Notes: a model not told the origin generated them from the sequence alone. 64,000 bases of DNA from Harmonia axyridis (GCF_914767665.1 NC_059501.1:39656501-39720500); one strand, 5' to 3'; numbered from the stretch's first letter, positions 11,520 to 23,223 are shown. Numbers and translations: made by a program.

Positions 11520-12150
11520 AGGTCTCATTTTGATATTAACATAAAAATCGAGTATATTTTGAAAGAAATCTATAGATGTTTATCATTTATATAATAAAGA
11601 GGAAGGTATGCCATTAACATGAAAAAAGATGGTTACAGTTGCAGCATCCTTTTCATGACCAATTCACACATTTGCGGATGTACTTATGTCCTCAATAACG
11701 AATTCCATCTTTAAAGTTTTGCATCGGTGGATCATTGGCATAGACCTTATCTTTCACGTAGCCCCCAGAGAAAAAAGTCTAAAGGAGTTAAATCACAAGA
11801 TCTTGGTCGCCAATTGTGTTCACATCTTCGAGAAATAGTACGACCAAGAAATGTGTTGTGAAAAATTGGGACTGTTTCATTACTTGTGTGGTTATCTTTT
11901 TAAAAATAAACGTTTAGACTTGAGTCTTTATGCAAAATACGGTGTAATGTCGTTTGAGGAATGCCTTATAATTGAATATACAATAATTCTCCCAACAGCA
12001 CGAATTTTTCCACCGGTTTTACTATCACCGGCCGAGGAGGTTCTTCACGATGATCCAAAACGCTTTAGTTTTCAAACTGTGATTGCAAAATTTTCACCAC
12101 TTCTGTGATGAATTTCACAGCCTTGTTGAAGCTTAGATTCTGTTTAAGTA
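11520..12150 (-). pseudogene. internally deleted mariner-like transposase
   Basis: Minus-strand remnants of a helix-turn-helix region lie near 12000-12120. They are followed, after a deletion, by NWRPRSCDLTPLDFFLWGY (around 11780-11820) with the third catalytic Asp and a C-terminal tail. The text is close to the same segment of the DD41D element at 37113-37977. The terminal sequence near 11520 (gtctcattttgat) recurs at 27845-28310. Confidence 0.7.
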
Positions 12151-12231
12151 ATGGCGTAGTACTCAACTCAGTTTGACAATGTAGAGATATAAAACAATAT
12201 TCAGTTATCTCAAATTTCTTGAATATATGTA

Positions 12232-13655
12232 CAGGGTGGGCAAATAAGCGAGGTAAGGGGCTATATCTTAGGATCCACTCATCGTAGGCGGTAAAAAATT
12301 TTACTACTTAAGTCTACAAGAAAACACACTGGAAATTGTTTTCATGTTCATACCTCTACCGCTAGGAGGCTTAATAGTTATCGTCGAGTAGAAAAATGAA
12401 TTTCACTCGAAAATGTTTCATATAAAGTTGAAGAAAAAGTATCATCACTGTAATCCTTGGAAAATTCTCTATCTTTTTGAATTGTCACTTTCGATTTTTC
12501 GACATCACATGAGGGTAGGTGAATGGGAGAAATCTGACTGATTGAAATGCCTGTAACTTCAGTTTGGCTCAACATTTTTGAGCAAATTAGATCTCGTCTG
12601 AAGGACAATATCTTGTAGATTGAGGAGAAAATATACTCATGATACATTTGTTTTTGCTGCTTTCGAAAGGGGGCGCTAAGTCAGAAGTTCATTGTTTTCT
12701 TCATTTTACTCCGATATTTCAAATGTAATGATGAGATTTTCTTAACAGAATAAGAAATTCCATCAAATTTGTATGAAAAAACCAAAAGGTCGCAAAGCGA
12801 TAGCTTCAGGGGTTCTGGAGTTATGGCCGGAAAAAGACACAATTTAGTTTTTCAGTTCATAAGTTGAAGAATATCTTTTTTCGGCCATAACTCCAGAACG
12901 CCTGAAGCTATCGCTTCAAGACGTTTTGGTTTCTTCATACAAATTTGATGGGATTTCTGTTACTCTCAGAACTTAAAGACACAATTTGGTTTTTCGCACT
13001 GCATCAGTTGAAGAATATTTTCTCTCGGCCATAACCTTCAGAACTATCGCTTTGCGACCTGTAGGTTTTTTCATGCAAATTTGATGGAACTTCTGTTTCT
13101 GTTAAGAAAATCCTATCATTACATTTGAAATTTCGGAGTAAAATGAAGAAAACAATGAACTTCTGACTTAGCGCCCCCTATCGAAAGCAGCAAAAACAAA
13201 TGTATCATGAGTATATTTTCTCCTCAATCTACAAGATATTATCGTTCAAACGAGATCTAATTCGATCAAAAATGCACAAAATAATGAACTTCTGACTTAG
13301 CGCCCCCTATCAAAAGCAGCAAAAACAAATTTATCTTGGGTATAAGTTGTCCTCAATCAATAAGATATTATCTTTCAGACGAAATCTAATTTGATCAAAA
13401 ATTTTGAGCCAAACTGAAGTCACAGGCATTTCAATCAGTCAGATTTCTCCCTTCCCCCTACCCTTATGTGATGTCGTAAATTCAAAAGTGACAATTCAAA
13501 AAGATAGAGAATTTTCCAAGATTACAGTGATGATATTTTTTCTTCAACTTCATATGAAACATTTTCGAGTAAAATTCATTTTTATACTCGACGACAGCTA
13601 TTACGCTCCCTAGCGGTGGAGGTATGAACTTGAAAAAAAATGTTTAGCTTGTTAT
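12232..13655. mobile_element. foldback element with nested palindromes
   Basis: Outer inverted arms (about 12340-12720 and 13135-13640, imperfect) read as hairpins of several hundred bases. Inner units at about 12775-12960 and 12960-13110 are themselves self-complementary (…ctatcgctt… motifs). The left end has a TACAGGGTG terminus (12233); the matching right terminus is missing. A 13260-13330 block partly repeats the 13150-13230 block in direct orientation. No transposase is encoded, so it is non-autonomous. Confidence 0.65.
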
Positions 13656-14886
13656 TCTGTAGCTTTTTTTTTGTCATTATAGTGTTCTGTCTTTATCTAC
13701 TTGGCAACGTTCATAAATGAATATCAATTATTTATTTGAATGCAAATGAAAAGTTAAATGGGTAATTTTAGTACCTACGAAATGAGAAATGAACGAAAAT
13801 AAATAATTACTATTAGAGCTAATATGGAAGGTTGCAAGCCGAAGTATTTATTATCAACACAAACGAAATAGAAAGAGTCAAAGATTATTCAATATTTATC
13901 GCCAACGAAATTTTGGTAACTTATTTATTGTAATAATACATTAAACATGAACTCCCGTTTTATATTCTATTTGGTGACCAAATAGAATAGAAAATGACAG
14001 TTTATGCTGGTTTTTGTAATAAAATAGACAAAAGCTAATTCCAAGGAAAAATATGATATCTCATGCTTGGAAGAACTTCAGCGTGCAGGTTTCTAAGGGT
14101 GACATATTATAAAAATTTGAAATGCCTAAATCTTTTCATGTAGGTCGAATCAGAAAAAAAGTGTTCCTTTTGACTTTTTTGTTTTTCGATATTCTGCTTG
14201 AATCATCTATGATTTTAGTTGAGCGATTCATACGAAATTTTGCAGGAAGCGTCAAATAGTTATACGCAAAATCTTCGCCCGATTGGATTTGCAATCACGA
14301 AAATATTGGTTATTTCATTTGAAATATTCTACTCGACTCCATTATGGTTCTGATTTTCTAAATGATCAGTTTGAAATATCGGCACAGAACTCGGCAACCG
14401 TTTTTTCATATCAGCAGAGTCTCACTTCTGTATATTTTTTGGTCACGAAAAAATTGAGAAATTTTTGTTCAATATTCTTTTGGAGTTTTCGAAAGTTGTG
14501 CTTTCGCAACTTAAAATTCTGCACTAGGTTTGTCATTCTACATTCAAATACAAATTTTTGTCTTGATGAAATTGACAGAACACAACTAAACAGGGAAAAA
14601 AAATTCAAATAATTATCTATTCAAGATCTGAACTTAGTCTTCAAATTTCAAGTTTCTAGGTCCTTTCTAAATTCATCATGCATACAGCCTGACAGATTTG
14701 ATCAATGAGTCGAACCTCATCTCAGAGACCGTCCCAGACATTGTAACGTAATGAGAAAACGAGCGATATAAAAGTGTAATTGCATTTTCTTTTTGTTGTG
14801 TAGTGAAAGAATTGTTGAGAAAATAATCAAAAATAGCTTACTTAAATATTAGGGACCCTGATAAACGTTAAAAAAGTTTTACTCAC

Positions 14887-15111
14887 TTTGGCAAATACCA
14901 CTGTAGGCAACCATAAGAGAGGGGGATTTCTTTCGGCATGCCCTTTTTTTCAGTCTACAAATATTACGATAACTTCTACCGTCTGATCCACATACAGGTC
15001 CCTTAGATTTGAGCTTGCCTTCCTTGCATTTTGACGAACAAACACACTTCGGTACACCTTTTCTTAGCACACATGACTTATCAGGATCGCATTTCACGTC
15101 TTTACAAGACT
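14887..15111 (-). CDS. Fs: follistatin exon: first follistatin/Kazal domain
   Basis: Encodes ESCKDVKCDPDKSC…YSGICQ with the hallmark KGPVCGSDGRSYRNIC Kazal motif after the EGF-like hairpin. The region is Lys/Arg rich; in vertebrate follistatin the first module carries the heparin-binding site, so a basic surface here is suggestive. Acceptor TTTTTTACAG before 15111, donor GTGAGT after 14887, 225 bp, phase 1 at both ends. This is the closest match of the three to known follistatins. Confidence 0.93.
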
Positions 15112-15564
15112 CTGTAAAAAAATTATATTCACAACTTCCAATTACTACTATAGTGTATAAAACTATGGTTCAATGATGATTTTCATGAATTATTTCTTAG
15201 AAATTTATCTGTGATTATTGATGAACATTTTGCAAAACTGATAACTATCAATTTCCGTTGAAAATAAGTTACCTGTTTGTTGAAGTCGAGGGTATCAAAA
15301 TCGAAAATAAAATTAAAAAATCTTAGTCGATTCCAGTAAAAGTGATTCAAAATGCGGAGAGGATTGACGTGAAGTTCATTTATGCGCCAATTGCGATCTT
15401 AGACGCGATCACCACGAACTTTTGCAATATGCTTCAAACTTTTATTTCACATTTCAATTCAAACTTCAACCAAAACAAATCCCTAGTATTGAAATTATCA
15501 GGACACAAAATTTTAAAAAGCCATATTTATGGAACTCCAAGCAAGCTTTCGCCCACTTGATTAG

Positions 15565-17186
15565 ATTAGATTTAATTAAGTAGGTTTCGTTTCACTGCGA
15601 CCTAATGGTCTATCGTGCCCCCCATCAGAGCTATTTTCTCCATAACGTGATCTACAGCTCGCCTTCCAGTTCCAGAGTTCTGATGAACTCCAATATCTGG
15701 GATGTCTTTAAGGAGGCTAATTCCTCACTACTATAAGTTTCGTGTCCAAGGCAGGTTTTGCGGTGGCTAACGATGGCGAGGCATTCCGTTACCAGGTGAT
15801 CCGGAGTTTCTTCCTCCTCCCCACAGAATCTGCACTCGTCGTTTTCTGTTAGACCCATTCTCATGAGGTGTTTCCTAAGGTGGCAATGCCCTGTGGGGAA
15901 TCCAGTGAGGAGATGTAGCCTATTCTCACTAAGATCATCTTGTAGAGTCAAAGTTTCGAAGAAAATCTTTGGAGTGATCCAAACCAGGAAGAATCCGCCA
16001 GAGATTAATTGCAGCCTGACTATCGGAATGTATCGCTATGTCACATTTCCGATAGTTTCTTGCTATGTTAATTTCTACACATCATTCTATTGAAAGTATC
16101 TCTGCCTGAAAGACACTTAGGCGCAGTTTCACCAAATGCTTTAATCTTGACTTGGCTCTTAAGTGAGGCCTTAGATCACGATTAATGTAATGTAGCGTTT
16201 CACCACACTCCAAAGCGCCATTTAATCGACCAATCGCGATTTAGCACTAATCGGCCATTTTTGGAGGATTATAACCTTTCAAGTTGAGATTAATAATTAT
16301 TTATCAGTATGGAACTCTTGTCTATGTAATTATTTTTCCGGAAATTTCTAATTTTTGGGTCAATTTTATCAAAATATGACTATATGTATAGGCTCAATAT
16401 TTCCCATTTAAAATACACGTAAACTTTGTTTTTGTGTTTTATGAAATTTATTGCAAAGGATAATTTATTGATATGTTTGATTGAAATATTATTTAAGAAG
16501 CAGTTAAACTTGTTAATAAAAATAAAGAAGTTAATAAAATTATAATACTTATATAGTTTTTTTTCCAGAATGTGTGGTTTTGTGAAATGGGATAATTTCT
16601 TTATAACTTCTGCAAGTTTCCGACATTTCGAAGCACATCACTCGACATTTTCGGCAAAAATTAACTTTGTTTTTTGTTTACAAGATGACAAATGATTTGA
16701 AATGTTATAATTATGAATGAATGACACCTAACACCTAGCGCCAATGGTGGTCATCACTGCTAATACCATACAGAACACTATATAACTTTTTGTTCACAAC
16801 GTTGCCAAATGGTTTGACTATTTAATCGCGATTTGGTTAATCGCGATCATCTTCGGACGGGTTGATGCATGGTGAAACAGAAAACACTGTTAAGCCTGCT
16901 TTAGTAACAAGCGGAGTTTAATCAATCTGGGATCAAGTGCTGTTTGGTGAAACTGGGCCTTAGACAGTGGCCTAGCGATATTGAGCATTTGGTACCAGCC
17001 CCGAATACTCCCGCGCCAGTCCCCGTCGTGGTTTTGGAACCATCTGTGTACCATTTGATGGTATTCTTTTTTAGAACTGGGATTGTGGACTCCTTTTTCC
17101 AATCCTCTTTTCTACTTAGTAGTAGTGAATGTTTTTTCGATGCTAATTTTCTTCATCATCCTTTCACTGGGAAGGTTCGCTGATGG
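15565..17186 (-). mobile_element. LINE ORF2 3' part (RNase H and zinc-knuckle tail), split by a MITE
   Basis: Minus-strand reading gives an RNase H domain: WYTDGSK (first Asp, about 17060), LSVFQAEI (Glu, about 16100, right after the MITE) and IAIHSDSQAA (Asp, about 16030). The C-terminal region of an I/R1/jockey-like LINE follows: LLTGFPTGH…CRFCGEEEETPDHLVTEC (15950-15652), a CCHC-type finger. The 3' tail is a short taatc repeat (about 15565-15585). Frames are broken in places. The 5' part with the reverse transcriptase is missing, so the copy is truncated at about 17186. Confidence 0.82.
16120..16959. mobile_element. PIF/Harbinger-like MITE with TTA target duplication
   Basis: Ends ggcgcagtttcaccaaatgc (left) and the inverted ggcccagtttcaccaaacag (right) form terminal inverted repeats. 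TTA flanks both sides (16117-16119 and 16960-16962). Removing the 840 bp and one TTA restores the LINE frame (GHCLSVFQAEI), which proves insertion into the LINE. The interior is AT-rich with tcgcgatt hairpins and no ORF. The 3-bp TWA-type duplication points to PIF/Harbinger. Confidence 0.82.
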
Positions 17187-17933
17187 TATATAATTCGCCC
17201 ACTAATAAACTTATCTGCAGTATTCGAGACCCGCATTTGCACTGAAAATTTCAGGTTAAGATCAAGGGGCTAGAATACAAGATTGGTATGCGGTATACAA
17301 ACATATGTAATTGAATAGTAATTACATGCAAAAGGTGAAAGTTTGTAATATTAAGAGGGAATACCACCACGTGAGTTCAAAACGAAATTATAGATTTTTC
17401 CTCTTACAACCACCCATTTCGATGGTGTTTTCACATAATTCCTTTAAAAAATAATCGACATTATTTTCTATTTGCGTATGGAGAAGCAGATGGTAACTTT
17501 TCGTTTTTCGCGAAAGAATTGATGATATGTTCAATGTACAAAGCTCTGATATATTTTTAAAATATTCTTGAAAAAATATCTACAAAAAATCGTTACTATA
17601 AATTTGCGAAAAAATAATCGATCGTCGTACAGTGCTGCCCTCTACATATATTCTTCGTGAATAGAAAGAAGATGAAGTTAATGTACAACTTCGTACATCG
17701 TACAAAGTTTGGTCATCGCAGACGCGCCAGAGGGAAAATAAATGGGTACCGAATGTTGACGAGGACGAAAGCCACGTGGTGGTGATCCTTCTCAATGACG
17801 AGGATTTTTACAATTCATCGTTTTTTGATATCTTCATTAATGACATTAGCCGATCAGATCAGCAATGAAAGAAATAAGGAATAGATATTAAAAAAATTGC
17901 AACTTATTTATTTCTGCTTCAAAAGAATAATAC
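17187..17933. other. no recognisable gene
   Basis: Spacer between the LINE and the BEL element. A small inverted motif (gtacaacttcgtac) lies near 17680. Confidence 0.4.
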
Positions 17934-18128
17934 TGTTGCTCTTCACTCTGTACAATATGTATTATTTCATATAGTTAGATCAGAGTCAGTGTTTTTGACA
18001 TAAAATAGTTTTTGACATAAGTTTTTTTTGGAAGTAGTTTGTCAATTCAATTGTGAAGAATATTTGTCGAATTAAAGTTAAAATTGAACACAACTACAGA
18101 CATTATTTGATAAAAAGACGACGTAACA
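17934..18128 (+). repeat. BEL 5' LTR
   Basis: 195 bp starting TGTTGCTC and ending GTAACA, identical by eye to the 3' copy. Contains AT-rich promoter-like sequence. Confidence 0.94.
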
Positions 18129-18149
18129 TTGGTCCTTCGAGCGGATAAC
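18129..18149 (+). other. BEL primer-binding site
   Basis: ttggtccttcgagcgg immediately follows the 5' LTR, the usual BEL/Pao position and style. I did not assign the tRNA. Confidence 0.7.
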
Positions 18150-18191
18150 AAGTCCTTTGGTGAAGAAACAGTTCTAGAGGAGTTTTGAGAC

Positions 18192-21100
18192 ATGCCAAAT
18201 ACAAGAAAGACTGCAGGTACCCATAGTAGACTAAACCCCAGTTATGAGTGGCCACCTGCTTTTGGATTGTTAAGACGACATTCAGTCAGTGTCATGTCGA
18301 ACAAATCAGAAATTGTTCAGAGCCAAAGAAGAGATGAAATTCAGACAAATAATATAATGGACAAACGAGAGGAAGTGAACAAGGTGAACTCAAGCCAGAC
18401 AGACAAGCAGAGTCGATGCCTACAACCCAAAGACGTCGGTAATGATTTACCAAAAACTTCATCCGTTCTTTCTATGAAATCCAATCTTTCAAAATCAGAT
18501 AGTGTTTCTCTTCGTAAAAAAAGACATGCCGTTGAAGTCGAGAAGATCAGACAAGCGATCGAAATGAAGAAGCTAGAAAATCAGCTAAAAATCTTAGAAT
18601 TAGAAAATGAAGTTCGAGAGACTGAAATTGAAGAACTTCAAGGAGACCGATCTCAGTTATCAGTACCGAATATTGAATGCCAGTTGCCAGAGGATGAAAA
18701 CCATTCTTTAGAGAAGACAAGAAAATGGATAAATGATTTGCATTCGCCCTCCAAAGATGAAATCCTGCCAAAACAAGGAAATGAAGAAATATCTGAAATC
18801 AAACAATTATGCAATACCATCAGTGAAGCCATAAAGTCTGTTGCTAGTGCTCCAAAGCAAAATATATTTGCAGCAAGGCAAGTTGTGGACAAAGATTTTT
18901 GTATTTTTGACGGCAATTCCGAAGAATGGCCAACATTCATTTCACACTTCATGCGTATTTCAAAATTATGCGAATATTCTTCAGAAGAAATGATGATAAA
19001 ACTGCAAAAATGTTTAAGAGGTGAAGCCAAGCTTGCAGTATCAGGAATGATGACCTCCCCAGACAACATTGATTTAGTTTTGAGGACACTCGAAATGAGA
19101 TTTGGTAGACCTGACCAAATCATCGAGGGGCTCATCACGAAGGTGAGAAATCTTTCACCAATTAGAGAAAACAACATGGACACTTTGATTCACCTCTCCA
19201 ATCATGTTTGCTGTCTCGTGGCTACGATCAAATCATTGGACCATTTTGAACACCTCCAAAATCCGCAAATAATACGAGAATTGGTTCAGAAACTTCCTTA
19301 TTCGTTGAAACTCCAATGGGGAGAAGAAATTATGCGAAAAAAGGAAACGACAAATCTGAACGACTTTTCTATCTGGATTAATGAAAAGGCAACTGCAGCG
19401 TGTTTTGTCAATAGTTCCAATAGTTTCAAGATAGAAACAAAACCAAAACTTCAGTTCTCTTCAAGACGACAAGAAACTACTTTGATTTCGACAGATATGA
19501 AAAATCATGACGAGAAATGTAAATATTGTGCAGTAAAAGGACACAAAATAGAAAATTGTTCGAAAATGTCCTCTGACGACGTTGATACAAGATGGGCGGT
19601 TATTACAAAACAGAAACTTTGTTTTTCATGTCTCCGACGTAATCACCAGACCATGAAATGCAGAGAAAGACGACAGTGTAACATCAATGGTTGTAAGCGT
19701 TCCCATCATCAGCTGCTTCATAAAGATACTCAAAGATCAATCGAAGATACTGATACCCATTCAACACAGACAGAATTTGAAAACAATGAGAACGTGCTTG
19801 CAGTTGGACATGAAGAAGGCAATGTTTTGTTGAGGATGGTGAAAGTGAAGTTGTATGGAAACAACACTGTTTTGGAGACCGTAGCTTTATGTGACGAAGC
19901 TTCTTCTGTGACTCTCGTAGACAAGTCGATAGCTAACAGATTGGGACTGAATGGCACACCTCAACCGCTTTGCATCCAATGGACTAACAATTTAGCCTCT
20001 CGCCATGAAGATTCAAGTTGTTTAAATCTTGATATATCGGGAGTATTCGACGGAGCTAAGATTTTCAGTATGAAAAATGTCAGAACAGTAGAAAATTTAG
20101 CTCTCCCCATTCAAGAGATTCGAAAATCCGATTGGGAAAGGTATTCTTATTTGTCAGGAATTCCCTTCCACGAAATAGGAGAACGCCCTATGATTTTATT
20201 GGGTCAAGACAATGTACGCCTCACTGTAGCCAGAAAAGTCATTCAAAGCACCGAAAATCTTCCCATTGCAACAAAAACCAATCTGGGTTGGATACTTCAC
20301 GGAGGAAACTGTATCAGACAAGAAAAACAGGTATATTCCTTCCACATCTGCAGTTCTGGAATGTCCGACGATTCACTCCATGAAATGGTGAAACATTCTT
20401 TTACCACAGATGCCTTTGGAGTAGTTCCAATGAAAACGAACGTGAATAAAGCAGAACAGAGAGCTATGGAGATAATGAAAAATACAATCAGACGTGTAGG
20501 AAACAGATTCGAGATTGGGCTGCTGTGGAAGGAAGACAACATCCATCTCCCAGAGAGCAAAACAATTGCCATTCAGCGACTGAGATGCGTGGAGAAACAA
20601 ATACAGAAGGATAGGGAATTTGGGAAGCGATACTCTGAGAAAATAAGAAGCTACGTCGAGAAAGGATATGCAAGAAAGTTGACTCCTGCAGAATCCAATG
20701 AAGAAGGTCCTCGATGCTGGTATTTGCCGCATTTCGGAGTAATTAACCCCAATAAGCCAAAGAAACTTCGTTTAGTCTTTGATGCCGCCTCAAAATCGAA
20801 CGGAACCAGTCTGAATGATAATTTACTATCTGGCCCAGACTTGCTACAATCATTGGTGGAGGTATTGATTAAATTTCGACAAAGGAGAATTGGATTCTGC
20901 AGTGATGTCAGAGAAATGTTCCATCAAGTTATGGTAAGAAAGGAAGACCAAAGCTCCCAGAGGTTTTTATGGCGAGATGGGGATTCGAATCGACAATGGG
21001 ACGTTTATGAAATGCAAGTTATGACCTTTGGTGCCACTTGCTCCCCAACCTGTGCCCAGTTCGTAAAAAATGTGAATGCTGAGGAGTTATCCAGCCAGAA

Positions 21101-21863
21101 AAATGTTATCGATGCTATAACAAAAAAACATTATGTAGACGACTATCTTGACTGTACCGATTCTGTAGAAGAAGCCTTGGAAACAATCTCCGAAGTGTCA
21201 CGGGTTCAAAAATCAGGAGGATTTGAGCTTGTCAACTGGATATGCAATTCGGGAGAAGTCATAGAAAAACTGTCATCAGACGATTCAGTATTCAAGGACT
21301 TCTGTGTGGATTCGAATTCGACAATGCAAAGAGTACTTGGTCTTTCTTGGGATTCAAAATTGGATCTATTTTGTTTCAGAATTTCAAAATTCGAAGATAA
21401 ATTTAGAGATAGTAGACCAACCAAGCGACAAATTCTGAAGACGGTAATGTCAATATTCGACCCTTTAGGACTCATTGTGAATTTCACAATAAAAGGACGT
21501 ATTCTCATACAAGACATATGGCGATCTGGGATTGGATGGGACGATAGTATAGACGAGGACCTATATCACACGTGGAAACTTTGGCAAAGCGATTTGAGAC
21601 AAATAGAAAACATTTCCATCCCAAGATGTTATTCTGTGAATATTCCTGAAGCCAATAAGATAGAACTGCACGTCTTTTGCGACGCTAGCAAGAAAGCATA
21701 CGCAGTAGCATCATATCTACGAGTTTTGTCTAAAGACGAAATAGATGTAACTCTTGTTATGGCCCGAGCGAGAGTAGCTCCAACAAAACCCATTTCTATT
21801 CCACGTTTGGAGTTGCAGGCTGCGGTGATGGGAAGCAGGCTCGCAACTCCAAACGTGGAATAG
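18192..21863 (+). CDS. BEL Gag-Pol, truncated in RNase H
   Basis: Long ORF of 1223 codons. In order: a coiled coil at about residues 112-153 (Glu/Lys/Leu rich); the BEL Gag core beginning FDGNSEEW near 237; two CCHC knuckles (CKYC…HKIENC near 443 and CFSCLRRNHQTMKC near 477); an aspartic protease with DEASSVTLVD near 568, where the usual Gly after the catalytic Asp is Ala; a reverse transcriptase with LRLVFDAAS, FCSDVREMF and YVDD at 981-984; and the start of RNase H (FCDASKKAYA near 1162). The ORF then runs into the inverted duplication and stops at a TAG made by antisense sequence. It is intact as a reading frame up to that point. Confidence 0.93.
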   Translation: MPNTRKTAGTHSRLNPSYEWPPAFGLLRRHSVSVMSNKSEIVQSQRRDEIQTNNIMDKREEVNKVNSSQTDKQSRCLQPKDVGNDLPKTSSVLSMKSNLSKSDSVSLRKKRHAVEVEKIRQAIEMKKLENQLKILELENEVRETEIEELQGDRSQLSVPNIECQLPEDENHSLEKTRKWINDLHSPSKDEILPKQGNEEISEIKQLCNTISEAIKSVASAPKQNIFAARQVVDKDFCIFDGNSEEWPTFISHFMRISKLCEYSSEEMMIKLQKCLRGEAKLAVSGMMTSPDNIDLVLRTLEMRFGRPDQIIEGLITKVRNLSPIRENNMDTLIHLSNHVCCLVATIKSLDHFEHLQNPQIIRELVQKLPYSLKLQWGEEIMRKKETTNLNDFSIWINEKATAACFVNSSNSFKIETKPKLQFSSRRQETTLISTDMKNHDEKCKYCAVKGHKIENCSKMSSDDVDTRWAVITKQKLCFSCLRRNHQTMKCRERRQCNINGCKRSHHQLLHKDTQRSIEDTDTHSTQTEFENNENVLAVGHEEGNVLLRMVKVKLYGNNTVLETVALCDEASSVTLVDKSIANRLGLNGTPQPLCIQWTNNLASRHEDSSCLNLDISGVFDGAKIFSMKNVRTVENLALPIQEIRKSDWERYSYLSGIPFHEIGERPMILLGQDNVRLTVARKVIQSTENLPIATKTNLGWILHGGNCIRQEKQVYSFHICSSGMSDDSLHEMVKHSFTTDAFGVVPMKTNVNKAEQRAMEIMKNTIRRVGNRFEIGLLWKEDNIHLPESKTIAIQRLRCVEKQIQKDREFGKRYSEKIRSYVEKGYARKLTPAESNEEGPRCWYLPHFGVINPNKPKKLRLVFDAASKSNGTSLNDNLLSGPDLLQSLVEVLIKFRQRRIGFCSDVREMFHQVMVRKEDQSSQRFLWRDGDSNRQWDVYEMQVMTFGATCSPTCAQFVKNVNAEELSSQKNVIDAITKKHYVDDYLDCTDSVEEALETISEVSRVQKSGGFELVNWICNSGEVIEKLSSDDSVFKDFCVDSNSTMQRVLGLSWDSKLDLFCFRISKFEDKFRDSRPTKRQILKTVMSIFDPLGLIVNFTIKGRILIQDIWRSGIGWDDSIDEDLYHTWKLWQSDLRQIENISIPRCYSVNIPEANKIELHVFCDASKKAYAVASYLRVLSKDEIDVTLVMARARVAPTKPISIPRLELQAAVMGSRLATPNVE

Positions 21864-22087
21864 AAATGGGTTTTGTTGGAGCTACTCTCGCTCGGGCCAT
21901 AACAAGAGTTACATCTATTTCGTCTTTAGACAAAACTCGTAGATATGATGCTACTGCGTATGCTTTCTTGCTAGCGTCGCAAAAGACGTGCAGTTCTATC
22001 TTATTGGCTTCAGGAATATTCACAGAATAACATCTTGGGATGGAAATGTTTTCTATTTGTCTCAAATCGCTTTGCCAAAGTTTCCAC
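21572..22087. repeat. 245-bp palindromic inverted duplication inside BEL pol
   Basis: The arms 21572-21816 and 21843-22087 are exact inverted copies around a 26-bp spacer. The right arm replaces the end of RNase H and the linker to integrase. Because of it the minus strand of the right arm shows the same RNase H peptide as the plus strand of the left arm. Confidence 0.93.
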
Positions 22088-23184
22088 TACTGCTCCAAAA
22101 GTATCATGAAAATTTCGCTCACCAAGGAGTGGAAGCCGTTTTAAATGATGTAAGGCAACGCTTCTGGATAATTGATGGAAGAAGTGCGGTGAAGTCGGCG
22201 TTCAAGAGATGTCAGAAATGCAGAATCACCAAATCAAAACCAATTATTCCAAAAATGGGACAGCTTCCTGTAGCACGTTTGACACCAAATATCCGACCAT
22301 TCACGTTCACAGGAATGGACTATTTTGGACCGTTATTGGTTTCCATAGGACGACGAAGAGAGAAGAGATGGGGAGTGATTTTTACCTGCCTCACTATAAG
22401 AGCTGTCCACCTCGAGGTAGCGCATTCACTCACCACAGATTCAGCTATTTTAGCTATTCGTAGAATGATAGCTAGAAGAGGACAGCCAAAAGAGATATAT
22501 TCCGACAATGGAACGAATTTTCGGGGTGCAGCAGAAGAGCTGAAGAGAGCACTCGGAGATATTGACCAGGCAAGAATCACTGACACCTTCACACAGGAAG
22601 GTATCGACTGGAAATTTTTGCCACCAGCGTCACCACATATGGGTGGTGTCTGGGAACGCATGGTGCAGTCCGTTAAAAAAGCATTCTACACCATTTTGAA
22701 TGGACAAGTTCTTAAAGATGAACTTATGCTGACAATATTTGCCGAGTGTGAAAATATCATAAATACGAGACCATTAACAAAGGTTTCAACAGACCCAAAT
22801 GATTTAGAGTCCCTGACCCCAAAACATTTTTTACTAGGATCACCTAATTATATCACTGATTTTTCAAAAATGAAAGACTTCAGGAAAGAGTGGGTCAAGT
22901 CACAGAAAATAGTCGATTGTTTTTGGAAACGGTGGACCAAAGAATACCTGCCTAGTTTAACTAAAAGAACAAAATGGAATAATGACGGAAAGCAGCTGAA
23001 TATCAATGACATAGTCATCATTGTTGAAGAAAATTGTCCAAGAAGACAGTGGAAGTTAGGAAGAGTAGAGACACTTTATCCAGGCCGTGATGGACGAGTT
23101 CGAGTAGTGGGTGTCAGAACTAGTAACGGAGTATTCAAGCGCCCGGTTGCAAAGTTGTGCAGAATCGAGATGGAAGATGGCTAG
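22088..23184 (+). pseudogene. BEL integrase, detached from Gag-Pol
   Basis: After the palindrome the frame (open from 21988) reads the HHCC zinc-binding domain (YHENFAHQG … CQKC). The catalytic core follows with Asp in FTGMDYFGP, Asp in IYSDNGTNF and Glu in GGVWERM, a complete DDE triad. The BEL-type C-terminal domain ends near VAKLCRIEM. It lies in a different frame from Gag-Pol, so it cannot be made as part of the polyprotein. The domain itself has no internal stop. Confidence 0.88.
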
Positions 23185-23210
23185 AGTGAGAGAAGCTGAA
23201 ACTTCTTCAC

Positions 23211-23223
23211 GGAGGGGAGAAAA
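23211..23223 (+). other. BEL polypurine tract
   Basis: ggaggggagaaaa lies directly before the 3' LTR, the plus-strand priming site. Confidence 0.8.

Larger units (their letters stand above)
11069..14886 (-). other. Fs: follistatin intron between modules 1 and 2
   Basis: A 3.8-kb phase 1 intron. It holds a mariner remnant (11520-12150) and a palindromic foldback element (12232-13655). The rest (11069-11519, 13656-14886) shows no element or gene I recognise. Confidence 0.75.

Noticed and set aside
18653..19183. 176-codon minus-strand ORF
   Set aside because: Shadow of the BEL Gag region.
21796..22065. Separate minus-strand gene
   Set aside because: It is the inverted copy of the RNase H segment of BEL pol.
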